Assembly: GCA_963765265.1 (NCBI GenBank)
Contig: CAVXVN010000011.1
Location: forward strand, 234,726 to 298,725
DNA: 64,000 nucleotides
Reading direction: 5' to 3'
DNA from: Bacillus_BD sp963765265
Lineage (GTDB): Bacteria > Bacillota > Bacilli > Bacillales > Cytobacillaceae
The notes under the pieces are model-generated. The model searched no databases. It was not told where the DNA came from and saw only the letters and a program-made list of their open reading frames with translations. This document shows, piece after piece, positions 1-9,739 of the stretch. The translations under genes and the position numbers were made by a program. Each line of letters starts with the position of its first letter. The stretch's first letter is position 1.

Positions 1-2
1 AA

Positions 3-215
3 CATCGTTTTACAAAGCCGGCTAAACGAGTGATTGAAAAAAACTATCCTATGACCAAGTTAGAATTGGATGAAGAAAAAAGAAGATATAAATGGGGAAA
101 ATATGGAATAGGAAAATACATTTATCAAAAAGAGGAAGAAGAAGATATCAAAAATCATCTTTATTCGTATATGGAAAAGTTCTTTCCCAATGCAAAATTA
201 GAATATTTCACCTAG
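3..215 (+). CDS. splB: Spore photoproduct lyase, C-terminal end (5' cut by window edge)
   Basis: Only the last 70 codons are present; the frame is open to the window edge, so the start lies outside. The visible tail contains HRFTKPAKRV, DEEKRRYKWG and IGKYIYQK and ends FFPNAKLEYFT, which I recognise as the C-terminus of SplB. SplB is the radical-SAM enzyme that reverts the thymine dimer 'spore photoproduct' during germination. The iron-sulfur cluster motif would be upstream and cannot be checked. A downstream GTG could be mistaken for a start, but the reading continues above it without a stop. Identification rests on remembered family sequence. Confidence 0.8.
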   Translation, partial: HRFTKPAKRVIEKNYPMTKLELDEEKRRYKWGKYGIGKYIYQKEEEEDIKNHLYSYMEKFFPNAKLEYFT

Positions 216-324
216 ACGAGTATTTAAAAGACAAAGAATGGTAACTCGAATATTTCTTATACCTGGGGTGACAATAAGAAAGGTGTATGTCACCAACTAA
301 CTTCGGTGTAGGAGGATATTACAA

Positions 325-498
325 ATGAATATTCGTGAAGGTCTAATACCAACTGCATTAGGTTCAGCTGTTACGGTTACAGGATATGCGATGAAACAAA
401 ATCGTCGATCAAATAAAATGATAGCGAACACCATTTTTGGTTTTGGTTTAGCACATGTTGTATTAGGTGTCATTGATCTTGTTGAACATCGTCGTTAG
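325..498 (+). CDS. Small hydrophobic protein, 57 aa, unknown function
   Basis: The ATG is preceded by a strong TAGGAGG ribosome binding site about 9 bases upstream. The product has two hydrophobic stretches (residues about 7-22 and 33-53) separated by a basic loop (KQNRRSNK), and ends in EHRR. It is likely a small two-helix membrane protein. I recall similar short proteins in Bacillus genomes, often mis-annotated, but cannot assign a function. It sits alone between splB and a short soluble-protein gene, on the same strand. Confidence 0.6.
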   Translation: MNIREGLIPTALGSAVTVTGYAMKQNRRSNKMIANTIFGFGLAHVVLGVIDLVEHRR

Positions 499-587
499 GA
501 TTATGAAGGTTGAGAAGGCTGAGCAGATAGACGTTGCTCGCCTTCTTATCAATATAGATAAATTCTATTATACGGAGGAGAAAGGTC

Positions 588-929
588 ATGCCGGTTTATG
601 TTTACCAATCATTTGAGATAAAGCAGGATAAGTTCAAAGAAGGAATCGAAAATTTACAAGAAATGAAAAAATATCGAAATGAAAATTTCACCCATAAAGT
701 TGACATCTTAACCCCAATTACTGGTAAGGACCATACATATGCCCTTTTATCAACTTATGATGGTCTTGCTGAAATGGAATGGCAAAACAAAAAAATGTTT
801 GACGATGAAGAATATTTGAAACTGATTGAAGAATTTTTTTTGGAGACGATTGTACAGGGTAGCATGAATACACAATTATATCGGTCAATGGCAGAAAAGA
901 AAAAAGATAAAGAATCAAAAAAGGAGTAG
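588..929 (+). CDS. Small soluble protein, possible dimeric alpha/beta-barrel (NIPSNAP/ABM-like) fold
   Basis: The gene has a clear GGAGG site ahead of its ATG. The product is 113 aa, starts MPVYVYQSFEIK and ends in a charged tail (EKKKDKESKKE). The order beta-strand, helix, strand (TYALLSTYDG), helix is suggestive of dimeric ferredoxin-like-fold domains such as NIPSNAP or antibiotic-monooxygenase proteins. No catalytic residues can be pointed to. The assignment to a fold is an inference from pattern; the function is unknown. Confidence 0.5.
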   Translation: MPVYVYQSFEIKQDKFKEGIENLQEMKKYRNENFTHKVDILTPITGKDHTYALLSTYDGLAEMEWQNKKMFDDEEYLKLIEEFFLETIVQGSMNTQLYRSMAEKKKDKESKKE

Positions 930-1021
930 GGTCTATACTCCTTTTTAAATTAAAAATCCTAATTGTAAAGAAGGCAATTATTATCCCAATTATAGTCAGA
1001 CACGTCTTAAGATTTCACAGT

Positions 1022-2374
1022 TTAGTTCGACTTCCTCCAGACCTTTTTTTGCATAACAAAGGCAACCAGACCAATAATAGCCACAAACAATAAACTCACA
1101 AAAAAACCCATACGTATGCTTTTTTCCATTAATGTCCCACTGATAGCAGCAAGAATAAGGGCTAAACCGATAAAAGCTAATATCTTTCCCCATATCTTTA
1201 TTTCTAAAATACGTAGGGCAGAAAGAATAATGAAAGCCCAATTAAACAGGATTAAGATTCCTGCGGCCGTCGTAATGTACTCATAAATCTTACCAGGCAA
1301 CAATAATGCCGTGACGATAGATGCAATTAATCCAATTGTTGCAAGCCCTAAAGAATGAACAGGGAGTTCTTTAAATTTCTTTAACTTTTTAGAAAATAAA
1401 GCTGGTGCATCACCACCATCCGCAAGTGTTACTAGAAGTGTTGTTACCCCAAATAATGAAGCGGTCATTGTTGAAAAGCCAGCTAAGATAATAGCGGCAT
1501 TAAATACATGTGGAAAAAAGGCAAAGTGATATTGGGCTAATGCCGTTACAAAAGGACTTTCCTTTTCATTAAATGCCCCGTGTGCTGCCATATAGACGGC
1601 AAGTCCGAGCGAAAGGACATAAATCACCACGAGTACCATCAACATAATGATTCCGGCCTTGGGAGCATCTTCTTTCTTTTTAAGTCTCATGGCCATGAGT
1701 CCAATTACTTCTATTCCTCCATAAGCGTAAAAGGCATAGATCAAGGAAGACCAAAAACCCTTTAAACCTTCGGGAAATAACTCGTTAGTTGATTTTGGAA
1801 ACCCAGCATGGTTCACATCCCCATGAAGCCAACCGAAAACGGCAGCTGCTGCAAGAATAATAAACATAACAATGGCAGCCGTTTTGATGATGGCCAGTAC
1901 ATTTTCTACTTTATCAAAACCCTTATTTCCTGTTAAAACAACAATAATGGAAAGAACCGCATAGCCAGCAGCAAAGAGCCACAGAGGAACATTTGGAAAC
2001 CAAAATCTTGAAAGAATCGAAAGAGCGGTTAATTGACTTCCCATAATTAAGATATTGGAACTCCAATAATTCCAGCCACAGCTAAATCCTGCCCAACGTC
2101 CATAGGCTTTGTTGGCGTAATAACAGAATGATCCATCTTGAGGATCTTGTGCTGTCATTTTAGCTAATAAACTATATACAATGTAGGTTCCAATGGCTGC
2201 TAGGATAAAGGAAAAGACAATCGATGGACCTGTTATTTTAATACCTATAGCCGATCCAAGAAAAAAACCAGTACCAATGGTGCAGCCGACACCGATTAAG
2301 GACAATTGCCACCAACTTAAATTTCCATCCTCACTGCCCTTACTTTTTTTAGTACCAGGAATAAAAAAATCCAT
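1022..2374 (-). CDS. Amino acid permease, APC superfamily
   Basis: A polytopic membrane protein of about 450 aa with around 12 hydrophobic segments. Near the N-terminus it has the APC-family unwound helix-1 signature GVGCTIGTGFFLGSAI, where the substrate backbone binds, followed by DGSFCYYANKAYGRWAGFSCGW, typical of the amino-acid transporter (AAT) group. It would import an amino acid in symport with protons at the cytoplasmic membrane; the substrate cannot be deduced. I chose the internal ATG giving MDFFIPG because AGGAGG lies about 11 bases ahead, whereas the upstream TTG sits almost on the ribosome binding site. Transcribed away from its neighbours as a single gene. Confidence 0.85.
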   Translation of the reverse strand: MDFFIPGTKKSKGSEDGNLSWWQLSLIGVGCTIGTGFFLGSAIGIKITGPSIVFSFILAAIGTYIVYSLLAKMTAQDPQDGSFCYYANKAYGRWAGFSCGWNYWSSNILIMGSQLTALSILSRFWFPNVPLWLFAAGYAVLSIIVVLTGNKGFDKVENVLAIIKTAAIVMFIILAAAAVFGWLHGDVNHAGFPKSTNELFPEGLKGFWSSLIYAFYAYGGIEVIGLMAMRLKKKEDAPKAGIIMLMVLVVIYVLSLGLAVYMAAHGAFNEKESPFVTALAQYHFAFFPHVFNAAIILAGFSTMTASLFGVTTLLVTLADGGDAPALFSKKLKKFKELPVHSLGLATIGLIASIVTALLLPGKIYEYITTAAGILILFNWAFIILSALRILEIKIWGKILAFIGLALILAAISGTLMEKSIRMGFFVSLLFVAIIGLVAFVMQKKVWRKSN

Positions 2375-2588
2375 ACGAAACAAGACCTCCTTATATATCC
2401 TGTCTTATCATTTCATATGGCATTGTTTTTTATGTACATCTTAAAGAATGCTAAATTCTCATCTACATTCACATAATTTTTTTCTATAAAGAGATAATAA
2501 AAAAGTTCGTACCAATATATTTTAGGGTTTGGAAATTTTCAGCGTAGGATGTAAGATCCTAATCAAATTTTAAATGAGGTGTAAAAAA

Positions 2589-2775
2589 ATGGCTAACAAG
2601 AGTACGAATAAAGATTCTTTAGATGTGGCTGGAAGAATTTACGAGGTTGACGATTACAAGCGAACAGATTCATATATCATCTGGATTGGCAAAAACCCAT
2701 GAACAAGTATCAGATACTTTCATGGAAGGTGAAACCCAACCTGTTAGTAATAACATTAACAGGAAAGATACCTGA
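2589..2775 (+). pseudogene. yozQ: YozQ-like DUF4025 protein, frameshifted
   Basis: From the ATG (after an AGGTG site) the reading gives ANKSTNKDSLDVAGRIYEVD and then hits a stop. One base on, the conserved block SSGLAKTHEQVSDTFMEGE continues in another frame to a TGA. Both blocks match the short YozQ/DUF4025 family of Bacillus. The total length (187 bases, 3n+1) fits one inserted base in the run TCATATATCATCTGG near position 2671. Function unknown. The intact second half suggests either a recent mutation or a sequencing error. Confidence 0.65.
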
Positions 2776-2889
2776 GCTAAAATCAGAAGAATTGGATAGA
2801 AAACAATACTGAAATAACCTAGTTCAGGTCCTTTTCAGGAAAAAATATTTTGCCTTAAAATCAAAATTTGTGAATGGAGTTGTCTAGAT

Positions 2890-3258
2890 TTGGAACAATT
2901 TGAACTTACGAATGATACAGAAGCAGCACTACATGAATATAAGCTAGGTTTGGGAACCTTCACGCAAAAATTGCCAGATGTAGCACAGCATTATAATGCT
3001 TTTACAGAGGCTTGCTTTAAAGAAGGAAAGTTATCACAAAAAGATAAACACCTGATTGCCTTAGGGATAGGTATATTTTCTCAGGATGAATACTGCATTA
3101 TTTATCATACAAAAGGATGTTTGGATCAAGGAGCGACAGAGGAAGAAATTTTAGAAGCAGTTGGTGTAACCGCAGCATTCGGAGGTGGTGCAGCCATGAG
3201 TATGGCTGTAACACTTGTACAAGACTGTATAACTGATTTAAGCCAGCTCAAACAATAA
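2890..3258 (+). CDS. Carboxymuconolactone decarboxylase (CMD/AhpD-like) family protein
   Basis: A 122-aa protein with the CMD fold pattern: an N-terminal helix pair, then KLSQKDKHLIALGIGI and DEYCIIYHTKGCLDQGATEEEILEA, then a GGGAAMSMA helix. In CMD/AhpD proteins the ExxCxxCxxxH motif gives peroxidase-coupled thiol chemistry. Here a single Cys precedes YxIxH and another Cys follows six residues later, the YurZ-like subgroup, so redox activity is plausible but not certain. The start is a TTG with GGAG about 10 bases upstream. It is followed by a terminator, so it is probably monocistronic. Confidence 0.75.
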   Translation: MEQFELTNDTEAALHEYKLGLGTFTQKLPDVAQHYNAFTEACFKEGKLSQKDKHLIALGIGIFSQDEYCIIYHTKGCLDQGATEEEILEAVGVTAAFGGGAAMSMAVTLVQDCITDLSQLKQ

Positions 3259-3333
3259 TATTGAAATGGTAAATGAACATTCAACTGAGTTATGAACAGA
3301 ATGGACTAAATCCAATCCAACTCAAAGCCTTGA

Positions 3334-3368
3334 AACAGCCCAAAAGCAATCCTTTTGGGTTGTTTTTT
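3334..3368 (+). terminator. Rho-independent terminator after CMD-family gene
   Basis: The hairpin AACAGCCCAAAAG / CCTTTTGGGTTGTT is followed by a T run. Confidence 0.8.
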
Positions 3369-3578
3369 AGATCGAATCCACAATAGGCAAACGAAAGTTT
3401 TCATAAATGTTTATAATATATGAATTGAAAAAAAGCACAAAAATGAAGCAAAGAAACTTCTTTAAAGATAATCTCACTTTTTGGCAAAGGATATTTCATC
3501 ATCTTTGAGACATATTAAAGGTATTGTGATTTTTAAAGCTTTACCCTTCAAATATAATTTAAAAAAGGCGTGTCAGTG

Positions 3579-4846
3579 ATGGAACATGTAGAAAACATTC
3601 AACCCACAAAGGTCAAAAAAGCTTTGAAAAGTGATTCAAAAAACAAACCTAATAATCAAAAATGGGCTGTATTATCCATCTCATCCATTCCACTTGTTAT
3701 GACACTTGGGAACTCAATGCTTATTCCAGTACTTCCGATCATGGAAAGTCAACTGGATATATCTCCTTTCCAAGCTAGTATGATCATTACGGTCTACTCG
3801 ATTGTAGCCATTTTTTTCATTCCAATTGCCGGATTCTTATCCGATCATATAGGTAGGAAAAAGGTGATTATACCGAGCTTAATCATAACAGCAATTGGTG
3901 GACTTATTTCTGCATGGGCAGGATGGAAAATGGATAATCCCTATTGGATGATTTTGATGGGGAGGGCATTACAAGGTTTAGGGGCTTCTGGAGCTTTCCC
4001 AATCGTTATGCCGCTAGTTGGTGATATGTTTAAGACAGATGAGGAAGTAAGTAGCTCATTAGGCCTTATTGAAACCTCCAATACGCTTGGAAAAGTATTG
4101 AGTCCTATTTTAGGAGCTTTTCTTGGCAGGGTTCATTTGGTTTATTCCTTTCTTCTCCATTCCAGTCTTTTGTTTAGTATCCATTATTCTCATGCTTTTT
4201 CTTGGTGAAAACACCCAATAAGAGAGAATCACCGATCCCTTTTAAAGAATTTATTTACGATATCAAAGAAACGTTTAAAAACAATTGGAAATGGCTTTAT
4301 GCTATTTTTACGATTGGGATTATTTTCATGTTTGTGCTTTTTGCTGTTTTATTCTATTTTTCTGATACTTTAGAAAAAGTCTATGATGTAAAAGATTTGA
4401 AAAAAGGACTTTTTCTATCTATTCCATTAATAGGACTATGTCTCGCCTCATACATGACGGGGAAAATTATTAAAGAAAATAAAGTTCTTATGAAGTGGAT
4501 TACATTTGGCGGAAGTATATTACTAGCCGTTTCAATAGCCACACTTGGTTTTTCTAAATCACAGTGGTTTATGATCACCTTATTTGTGCTAAGTGGGATT
4601 GGGATAGGAGTAGGGCTCCCATGTCTGGATGCACTTATTACATCAGGAATTGAAAAGCAAGAACGTGGAACCGTTTCTTCCGTATACAGCTCCATGCGTT
4701 TTATTGGAGTAGCGGCAGGACCACCTGTTATGGCCATTATGATGAAGTCTGCTGGAAACTCACTTTTTTATATATTAAGTGGTTTAAGCATTATTGCAGC
4801 CATTTCCACTTTTATTGCCATTAAACCAGAAAAAGATGCAAAATAA
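3579..4846 (+). pseudogene. MFS drug-efflux-type transporter (DHA1-like), two frameshifts
   Basis: Joined reading gives a transporter of about 420 aa with 12 hydrophobic segments and the MFS loop 2-3 motif GFLSDHIGRKK, then GRALQGLGASGAF in helix 4, typical of DHA1 multidrug exporters driven by proton exchange. The reading breaks after GAFLG: removing one A near 4126 restores FIWFIPFF. It breaks again near 4207, where removing one G restores VKTPNKRESPIPF. Both changes are +1 insertions, and the second half has good family sequence to its end. Substrate unknown. It may be functional if the insertions are sequencing errors. Confidence 0.75.
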
Positions 4847-4856
4847 TACGAAAAGA

Positions 4857-4905
4857 AAACGAGTGATATAATCATGCAAAGATGATTTTATCACTCGTTT
4901 TTATT
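4857..4905. terminator. Bidirectional terminator between MFS gene and RNase J gene
   Basis: Arms AAAACGAGTGATA and TATCACTCGTTTT form a long A/T-flanked hairpin that serves the converging genes on both strands. Confidence 0.85.
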
Positions 4906-4923
4906 ATCCATTATGAACACTTC

Positions 4924-6597
4924 TTAAATTTCAATAATTATAGGCAAGATCATTGGTTTTCTTTTTGTTTGTGAAAATAAATATTGTCCAACTGCTTTCT
5001 TAATATTTCTTTTTATGACATTCCATTGGTGAATATTATCTTCTTGTAATTCATTAACAGTTGTTTTAACAAGGGTATTTACGCTTCTAAGAAGTTCCTC
5101 AGAATCTTTTGCGTATACGAATCCACGAGAAATGGTATCTGGATCTGACACCATTCTTTTTTCTGTCCTACTAATTGTTAATACAATAACAAGCATTCCA
5201 TCCTCAGAAAGTTGCTTACGGTCGCGTAATACAATTTCTCCTACTTCACCGATACCCACGCCGTCGACGTAGGTATCTCCAGCTGGTATTTTTCGAGTCT
5301 GACGAGCTACCGAGCCTACAATATCCACGACATCACCATTTTTGATGATAAATGTATTTTCTTTTTCCACTCCAACGGATTCTGCTAACAAACGATGTTG
5401 GTGCAACATTCGATATTCACCATGAATCGGAATAAAATATTTCGGTTTCATTAAGGTAAGCATAAGTTTTAAATCCTCTTGATAGCCATGTCCAGAAACA
5501 TGCATACCTGTAATACTGGATGATCCATAAATCACATTTGCCCCGAGTTGAAATAAATTGTCTACGATACGCGAAACATCTTTTTCATTTCCAGGTATAG
5601 GGGATGCTGCTAAAATAACCGTATCTTCAGGGAGAATTTCAACATCCCGATAGTTCGAACTTGAAAGGCGAGATAGGGCTGCTAGTGGTTCACCTTGGCT
5701 TCCCGTACAAAGAATCACCACTTTTTCGGGAGGAAATTGATTGACGTCACGAGCATCGATGATCATACCCTCCGGTACGTTCAAATATCCTCGTTCAAGA
5801 GCAACCGCTACAACATTCACCATACTCCGTCCAAGCAACGCAAGCTTACGGTTTGTTTTCAATGCTGCTTCCACAACTTGTTGAACCCGATTTATATTCG
5901 AAGCAAAGGTAGAAATAATAATTTTACGCTTCGCTCCCCTAAAGGCTTCTTCAATATGACCGCCCACTTGTCTTTCGGAAGGCGTTGAACCAGGACGTTC
6001 GGCGTTTGTACTTTCAGAAATGAGAGCCAAAACTCCTTTTGTACCGATTTCAGCCATTTTATGAATATCTGAATATTGCTCGTTTACAGGGGTTAAATCA
6101 AATTTGAAATCTCCTGTATGAACAACATTTCCTTCTGGGGTATGAAAAACAATCCCTAGACAATCAGGAATACTATGACTTGTTTTGAAAAAGGATACTC
6201 CAATTTCTCCAAACTTTAAATTTGAATCTGAGTCAATTTCGAATAATTCTGTATCTCTAAGAAGCTTATGTTCTTTTAATTTTAATTCGATTAACCCGAG
6301 AGTAAATCTTGTGGCATAAATAGGTATATTCAGTTTTTTCAAAAAGTAGGGAATCGCCCCAATATGATCCTCATGTCCATGTGTAACAACTAAAGCCTTG
6401 ATTTTATCCTGATTTTCTTGTAAATAGGATATATCTGGAATAATTAAATCAATCCCTAATAAACTTTCATCTGGAAATTTGGCACCACAGTCAATGATGA
6501 CCATTTCATCTTCATATTGAATGACATACATATTTTTACCGATTTCATTAATGCCACCTAAGGCAAAGATAGACAATGTATTCTTTTCTGTGCTCAA
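4924..6597 (-). CDS. Ribonuclease J family metallo-beta-lactamase RNase (probable extra paralogue)
   Basis: The 557-aa product has the RNase J layout. The N-terminal metallo-beta-lactamase core carries HGHEDH (residues 73-78), HTGDFKFD and the beta-CASP region (STFASNINRVQQV, GRSM, CTGSQGEP). A second HxH block (HVSGHG, IHGEYR) follows, and the C-terminal domain ends in KTKRKPMILPIIIEI. RNase J combines endonuclease and 5'-3' exonuclease activity in mRNA turnover and rRNA processing. All metal ligands are present. B. subtilis rnjA normally lies beside rpoY; that neighbour is absent here and some segments (TNAERPG) look like RnjB, so I suspect a third paralogue. The start ATG has AGGAGG just upstream. 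Confidence 0.85.
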   Translation of the reverse strand: MSTEKNTLSIFALGGINEIGKNMYVIQYEDEMVIIDCGAKFPDESLLGIDLIIPDISYLQENQDKIKALVVTHGHEDHIGAIPYFLKKLNIPIYATRFTLGLIELKLKEHKLLRDTELFEIDSDSNLKFGEIGVSFFKTSHSIPDCLGIVFHTPEGNVVHTGDFKFDLTPVNEQYSDIHKMAEIGTKGVLALISESTNAERPGSTPSERQVGGHIEEAFRGAKRKIIISTFASNINRVQQVVEAALKTNRKLALLGRSMVNVVAVALERGYLNVPEGMIIDARDVNQFPPEKVVILCTGSQGEPLAALSRLSSSNYRDVEILPEDTVILAASPIPGNEKDVSRIVDNLFQLGANVIYGSSSITGMHVSGHGYQEDLKLMLTLMKPKYFIPIHGEYRMLHQHRLLAESVGVEKENTFIIKNGDVVDIVGSVARQTRKIPAGDTYVDGVGIGEVGEIVLRDRKQLSEDGMLVIVLTISRTEKRMVSDPDTISRGFVYAKDSEELLRSVNTLVKTTVNELQEDNIHQWNVIKRNIKKAVGQYLFSQTKRKPMILPIIIEI

Positions 6598-6828
6598 ATT
6601 TGTATCCTCCTACACTCAAATTATTCTTTAGTATTCCCTTATTAGGTGCTTTTATAATTTGTGTATAGATCAGGTTATCTAATTTTTACTGTTATGAGAG
6701 AACAAATCAAGCAACGCATAGGAAACCATTTTTACTATCTATTTTGTTTATCCTCATAAATAATACGGTAAAGGAATAAAAATCATAGGAGTCCTGAGAT
6801 TTCACATTTCTGATTTGGAGGAGAATAC

Positions 6829-7635
6829 ATGAATGATGTATTAGAAAAGAAAGCAAGATTTGAACATCGGTTTTGGCTGCAAATTTTAGGCGATCATTCC
6901 CGTTTTATCCACGACGCATTAGCCCCAGTTGAAAAAGAAAATATTAAAATAGCATCTCAATTTATTCAAATATTTGATATGCTCCTGGGTAAAGCAAATT
7001 CGGCTGATATTTCACAATTAGCGGTTATAGCCGAAAATGAAACGTTAAAGCTTAGGAAATTTAAGCTAAACCTCATTCAAAAACATTTGTTAGGTAAAAT
7101 AAAAATACATCTTTCACCAACATTTATTAATCACATGGTCAATGAACTAGAAGAATATTTAAGATTATTAAAGTTCTTTAAATCCAATCAACATCCTCCG
7201 ATTTATCATGAACTCCATTATCACTTAGTTTGGTTGTTGGATGCCGCAGGTCACGCAGGGGCCATATCATCTAATTTGGATCAGGTTGAAAAACGATTAA
7301 AAGAAAAAAGTGACCAATATACGAAGCATTTTGAAGATTTTTATTTAAAAGCAGTTGAAATGGCTGGATATTTACGAACCAAGCTATCAACTTTCCCTGC
7401 ATTAGAAAAGATGAATGTAGATGTCAATTTAGAAATGACATTATTTAAGCATTTTTTACATGAATTAGAAGAATTAGAACTTAGCGCACAGGCACTGGGA
7501 ACATTTTCACCACTTATGGCTGATCATATGTCACGTGAGGAATGTTATTATTTAATGAAACTCGCTGAATCAACACATATTAAAAAACCTAATTGTGATC
7601 CCACAAAACCTAGATTACAGGTTTTTAAAAATTAA
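6829..7635 (+). CDS. DUF2935 helical-bundle protein
   Basis: A 268-aa all-helical protein with a GGAGG ribosome binding site. The motifs FEHRFWLQILGDHSRFIHDAL near the start and FKHFLHELEELELS near the end fit the DUF2935 family, two tandem four-helix-bundle repeats found mainly in Firmicutes. The recurring H/E pairs on helices could bind a metal, but this is inference. The function of the family is unknown to me. It is divergent from the RNase J gene, and the region downstream is non-coding. Confidence 0.75.
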   Translation: MNDVLEKKARFEHRFWLQILGDHSRFIHDALAPVEKENIKIASQFIQIFDMLLGKANSADISQLAVIAENETLKLRKFKLNLIQKHLLGKIKIHLSPTFINHMVNELEEYLRLLKFFKSNQHPPIYHELHYHLVWLLDAAGHAGAISSNLDQVEKRLKEKSDQYTKHFEDFYLKAVEMAGYLRTKLSTFPALEKMNVDVNLEMTLFKHFLHELEELELSAQALGTFSPLMADHMSREECYYLMKLAESTHIKKPNCDPTKPRLQVFKN

Positions 7636-8383
7636 GATGGGTAAAAAGGTAAAATTGATTCAAAAAGACCAAAATTTTGTACTTAGCGATAGGAAACTCA
7701 GAGTTATATCTTAGGGCTACTTATATGATGTTGATGTACTCCAAGCAAATATTCTAAATGGCTTTTTATTTAATTTCAATTATATTAGTTCCATACGTCT
7801 CTTTTCAATTAATAGCTTACCAATAAGGGTAAACCCTTGATGTTTGATAATTTTCATTTAGCTTATTGCAATTAATTAATAGGGTAACAATATTCGGTTG
7901 ACCATTATTCAAATGCTGATTAAAAAAGACTTAAACTCGAGTATTGAAGTTGTAATTATGTTTAATGAAATATGAATATCATTTATGGCTTACGATTTAT
8001 TGGGTTCTGATTAGATATTTTAAGATCAGAAAATACATACCTTTCGTTTATGAAATAATAAACTGTCAAAATTTTTGTTAGAAGAACCCTTCAAACATGT
8101 TCCTTTTACAATTATCGATCAGTAAAATAAGAACACATTGCACTTCCGAAGGCATTACTGAACGTTCAATAGCGCTCGAATGGAGGAGATTCCGTTTAAT
8201 GTATGATAAGCTATTCCGAAAATTACCATGATATCTATTTCATTACATTTGGATGGCAATTGCGGTAGGTCATCTTTAAGTAATGTTAACTACAATCATG
8301 CTCATTCAGCGGTAATAACGCTAGCGTTATTGTTATGGTTAGGAGTGTGAAGAGATCTTAACGTATACTAGTACAATTGATCC
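7636..8383. other. Non-coding stretch, nothing recognised
   Basis: About 750 bases with stops in all frames. I find no conserved protein fragment, RNA or clear repeat. It borders the decayed insertion-sequence region and may be degraded sequence of the same origin. Confidence 0.4.
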
Positions 8384-8645
8384 ATGGATAAATTAATGAC
8401 ATTGAAAGAAGCAAAAGAATTACTAGGAGTATCAATAAAAACCATTCAGAATGGTGATAAGGCAGGTATCATTAGCGTTGTGCGGAGGACGCGGTGACGC
8501 AGAAGAATACCATTGAGTGAAGTTGAAAGGATTCGCTTGCAAAAAGAAAAATATTAGCTATTTATGCGAGAGTCTCCTCAGAATGAGCAGAAGCAAAAAG
8601 GTGAATTAGAAAGACAAATCAATTTCGTAGAAAACGGATGAAAAC
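8384..8645 (+). pseudogene. IS607-type serine recombinase (TnpA) remnant
   Basis: Scattered frames give DKLMTLKEAKELLGVS, a MerR-like helix-turn-helix at the N-terminus, then LAIYARVSS and EQKQKGELERQINFVEN. The latter is the start of a small serine recombinase domain, with the catalytic Ser in YARVSS. This order (MerR-type HTH then resolvase core) is the hallmark of IS607-family TnpA. Several frameshifts and in-frame stops interrupt it and the rest of the catalytic domain is missing, so it is inactive. A TnpB remnant about 1.1 kb downstream supports the assignment. Confidence 0.7.
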
Positions 8646-9739
8646 TTGATGAGTGATTGATTGCATCAGGTATTGAATGATCGTGAAAAGGTTCATAATT
8701 TTGAACCAATCATAGCAGACAGTAAAGGAAATGACGGAATGATGTTAGTCCTATTCTTTATCAAAGAGTTTTAGGTGCAATGGTATAACCAAACGATAAA
8801 CGCTGAAGAGGTAAACTATGCATAAATTATGGAGAATTAGCGATAGCAGCAGGGCTAATTTACAGCTGTCCAATATTAGCTAACAGGTTCGCTGTTATTG
8901 CTGCAGATTAACAAGATTCGGTTCATGGATTTGATCTAGAATTTAATAGCTGGTGACGAATTATTTAATTTGTTTTCACTTGATGCAACAGTAGAAACAG
9001 GAGTACACTTGCTATTGCTTTTTCTTTTATGGGGGGTTGCTTTTATTGGCAAAGCAGTTGCAAGAAGAATTAGGGTTGTCATGTTAGCACTTGGTATTAT
9101 TATTTCTCTATGGTAATCGCTGCATATCCTGTCAATCGAGGACTAGAAACGTCAGTAAACAACTATCAAAGGAACCTACGAATTAGCGAATGGAGGATTA
9201 TCGGACGTCGATTTCTATCAAAAGGTTGAACTTTATCGACATGGTATAGCTGTGGAGTAAATAAACAAAGTAACACAGAAATCGAGATGACGAGTACTCA
9301 AGGAGATCATGCATTAAATGGATGTTCTGGAAAACGAAAGAAACATTTTCTATAAGGTTGAGTTATGATGAAGATTACGAAAAAACGACTGTTCGAACTT
9401 TTCTCAAAAGCAAGTAAAAAGGCACAATTCAAAAGGCGTTTATGAACAGTTCCATCGAAGAATGTAGTCATGAAATTCTACGGACAGTAGATGGGAAATC
9501 TAAAACAGTTTTCAAAGTTATTGACCTTTAAACGTGTCTATGATGGACAAAAAAGCCATTGGAAAAGCAATTAAACATACACAATCAGTGTTAAACGCTC
9601 TTAATCCAGGTAAACGTAATCAAATGCGTAGAATCTCGGATGAAGTGGAATTATCACAATACATTCAAGAATTAGAAGAAAAAATAAAAGAAACCCATAA
9701 ATCTTCTACTGCAAACTGATAAAAATTCCATGATAAAAA
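8646..9739 (+). other. Decayed coding DNA between tnpA and tnpB remnants
   Basis: Short fragments read like protein but none is intact. One is a membrane-like piece (HLLLLFLLWGVAFIGKAVARRI) near 9010-9090, followed by VIAAYPVNRGLETSVNNYQ. Near 9534-9719 there is an open 61-codon stretch (KAIGKAIKHTQSVLNALNPG and a Gln/Glu-rich tail). I recognise no family. These may be passenger genes or a flanking element destroyed by many indels. Confidence 0.35.
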
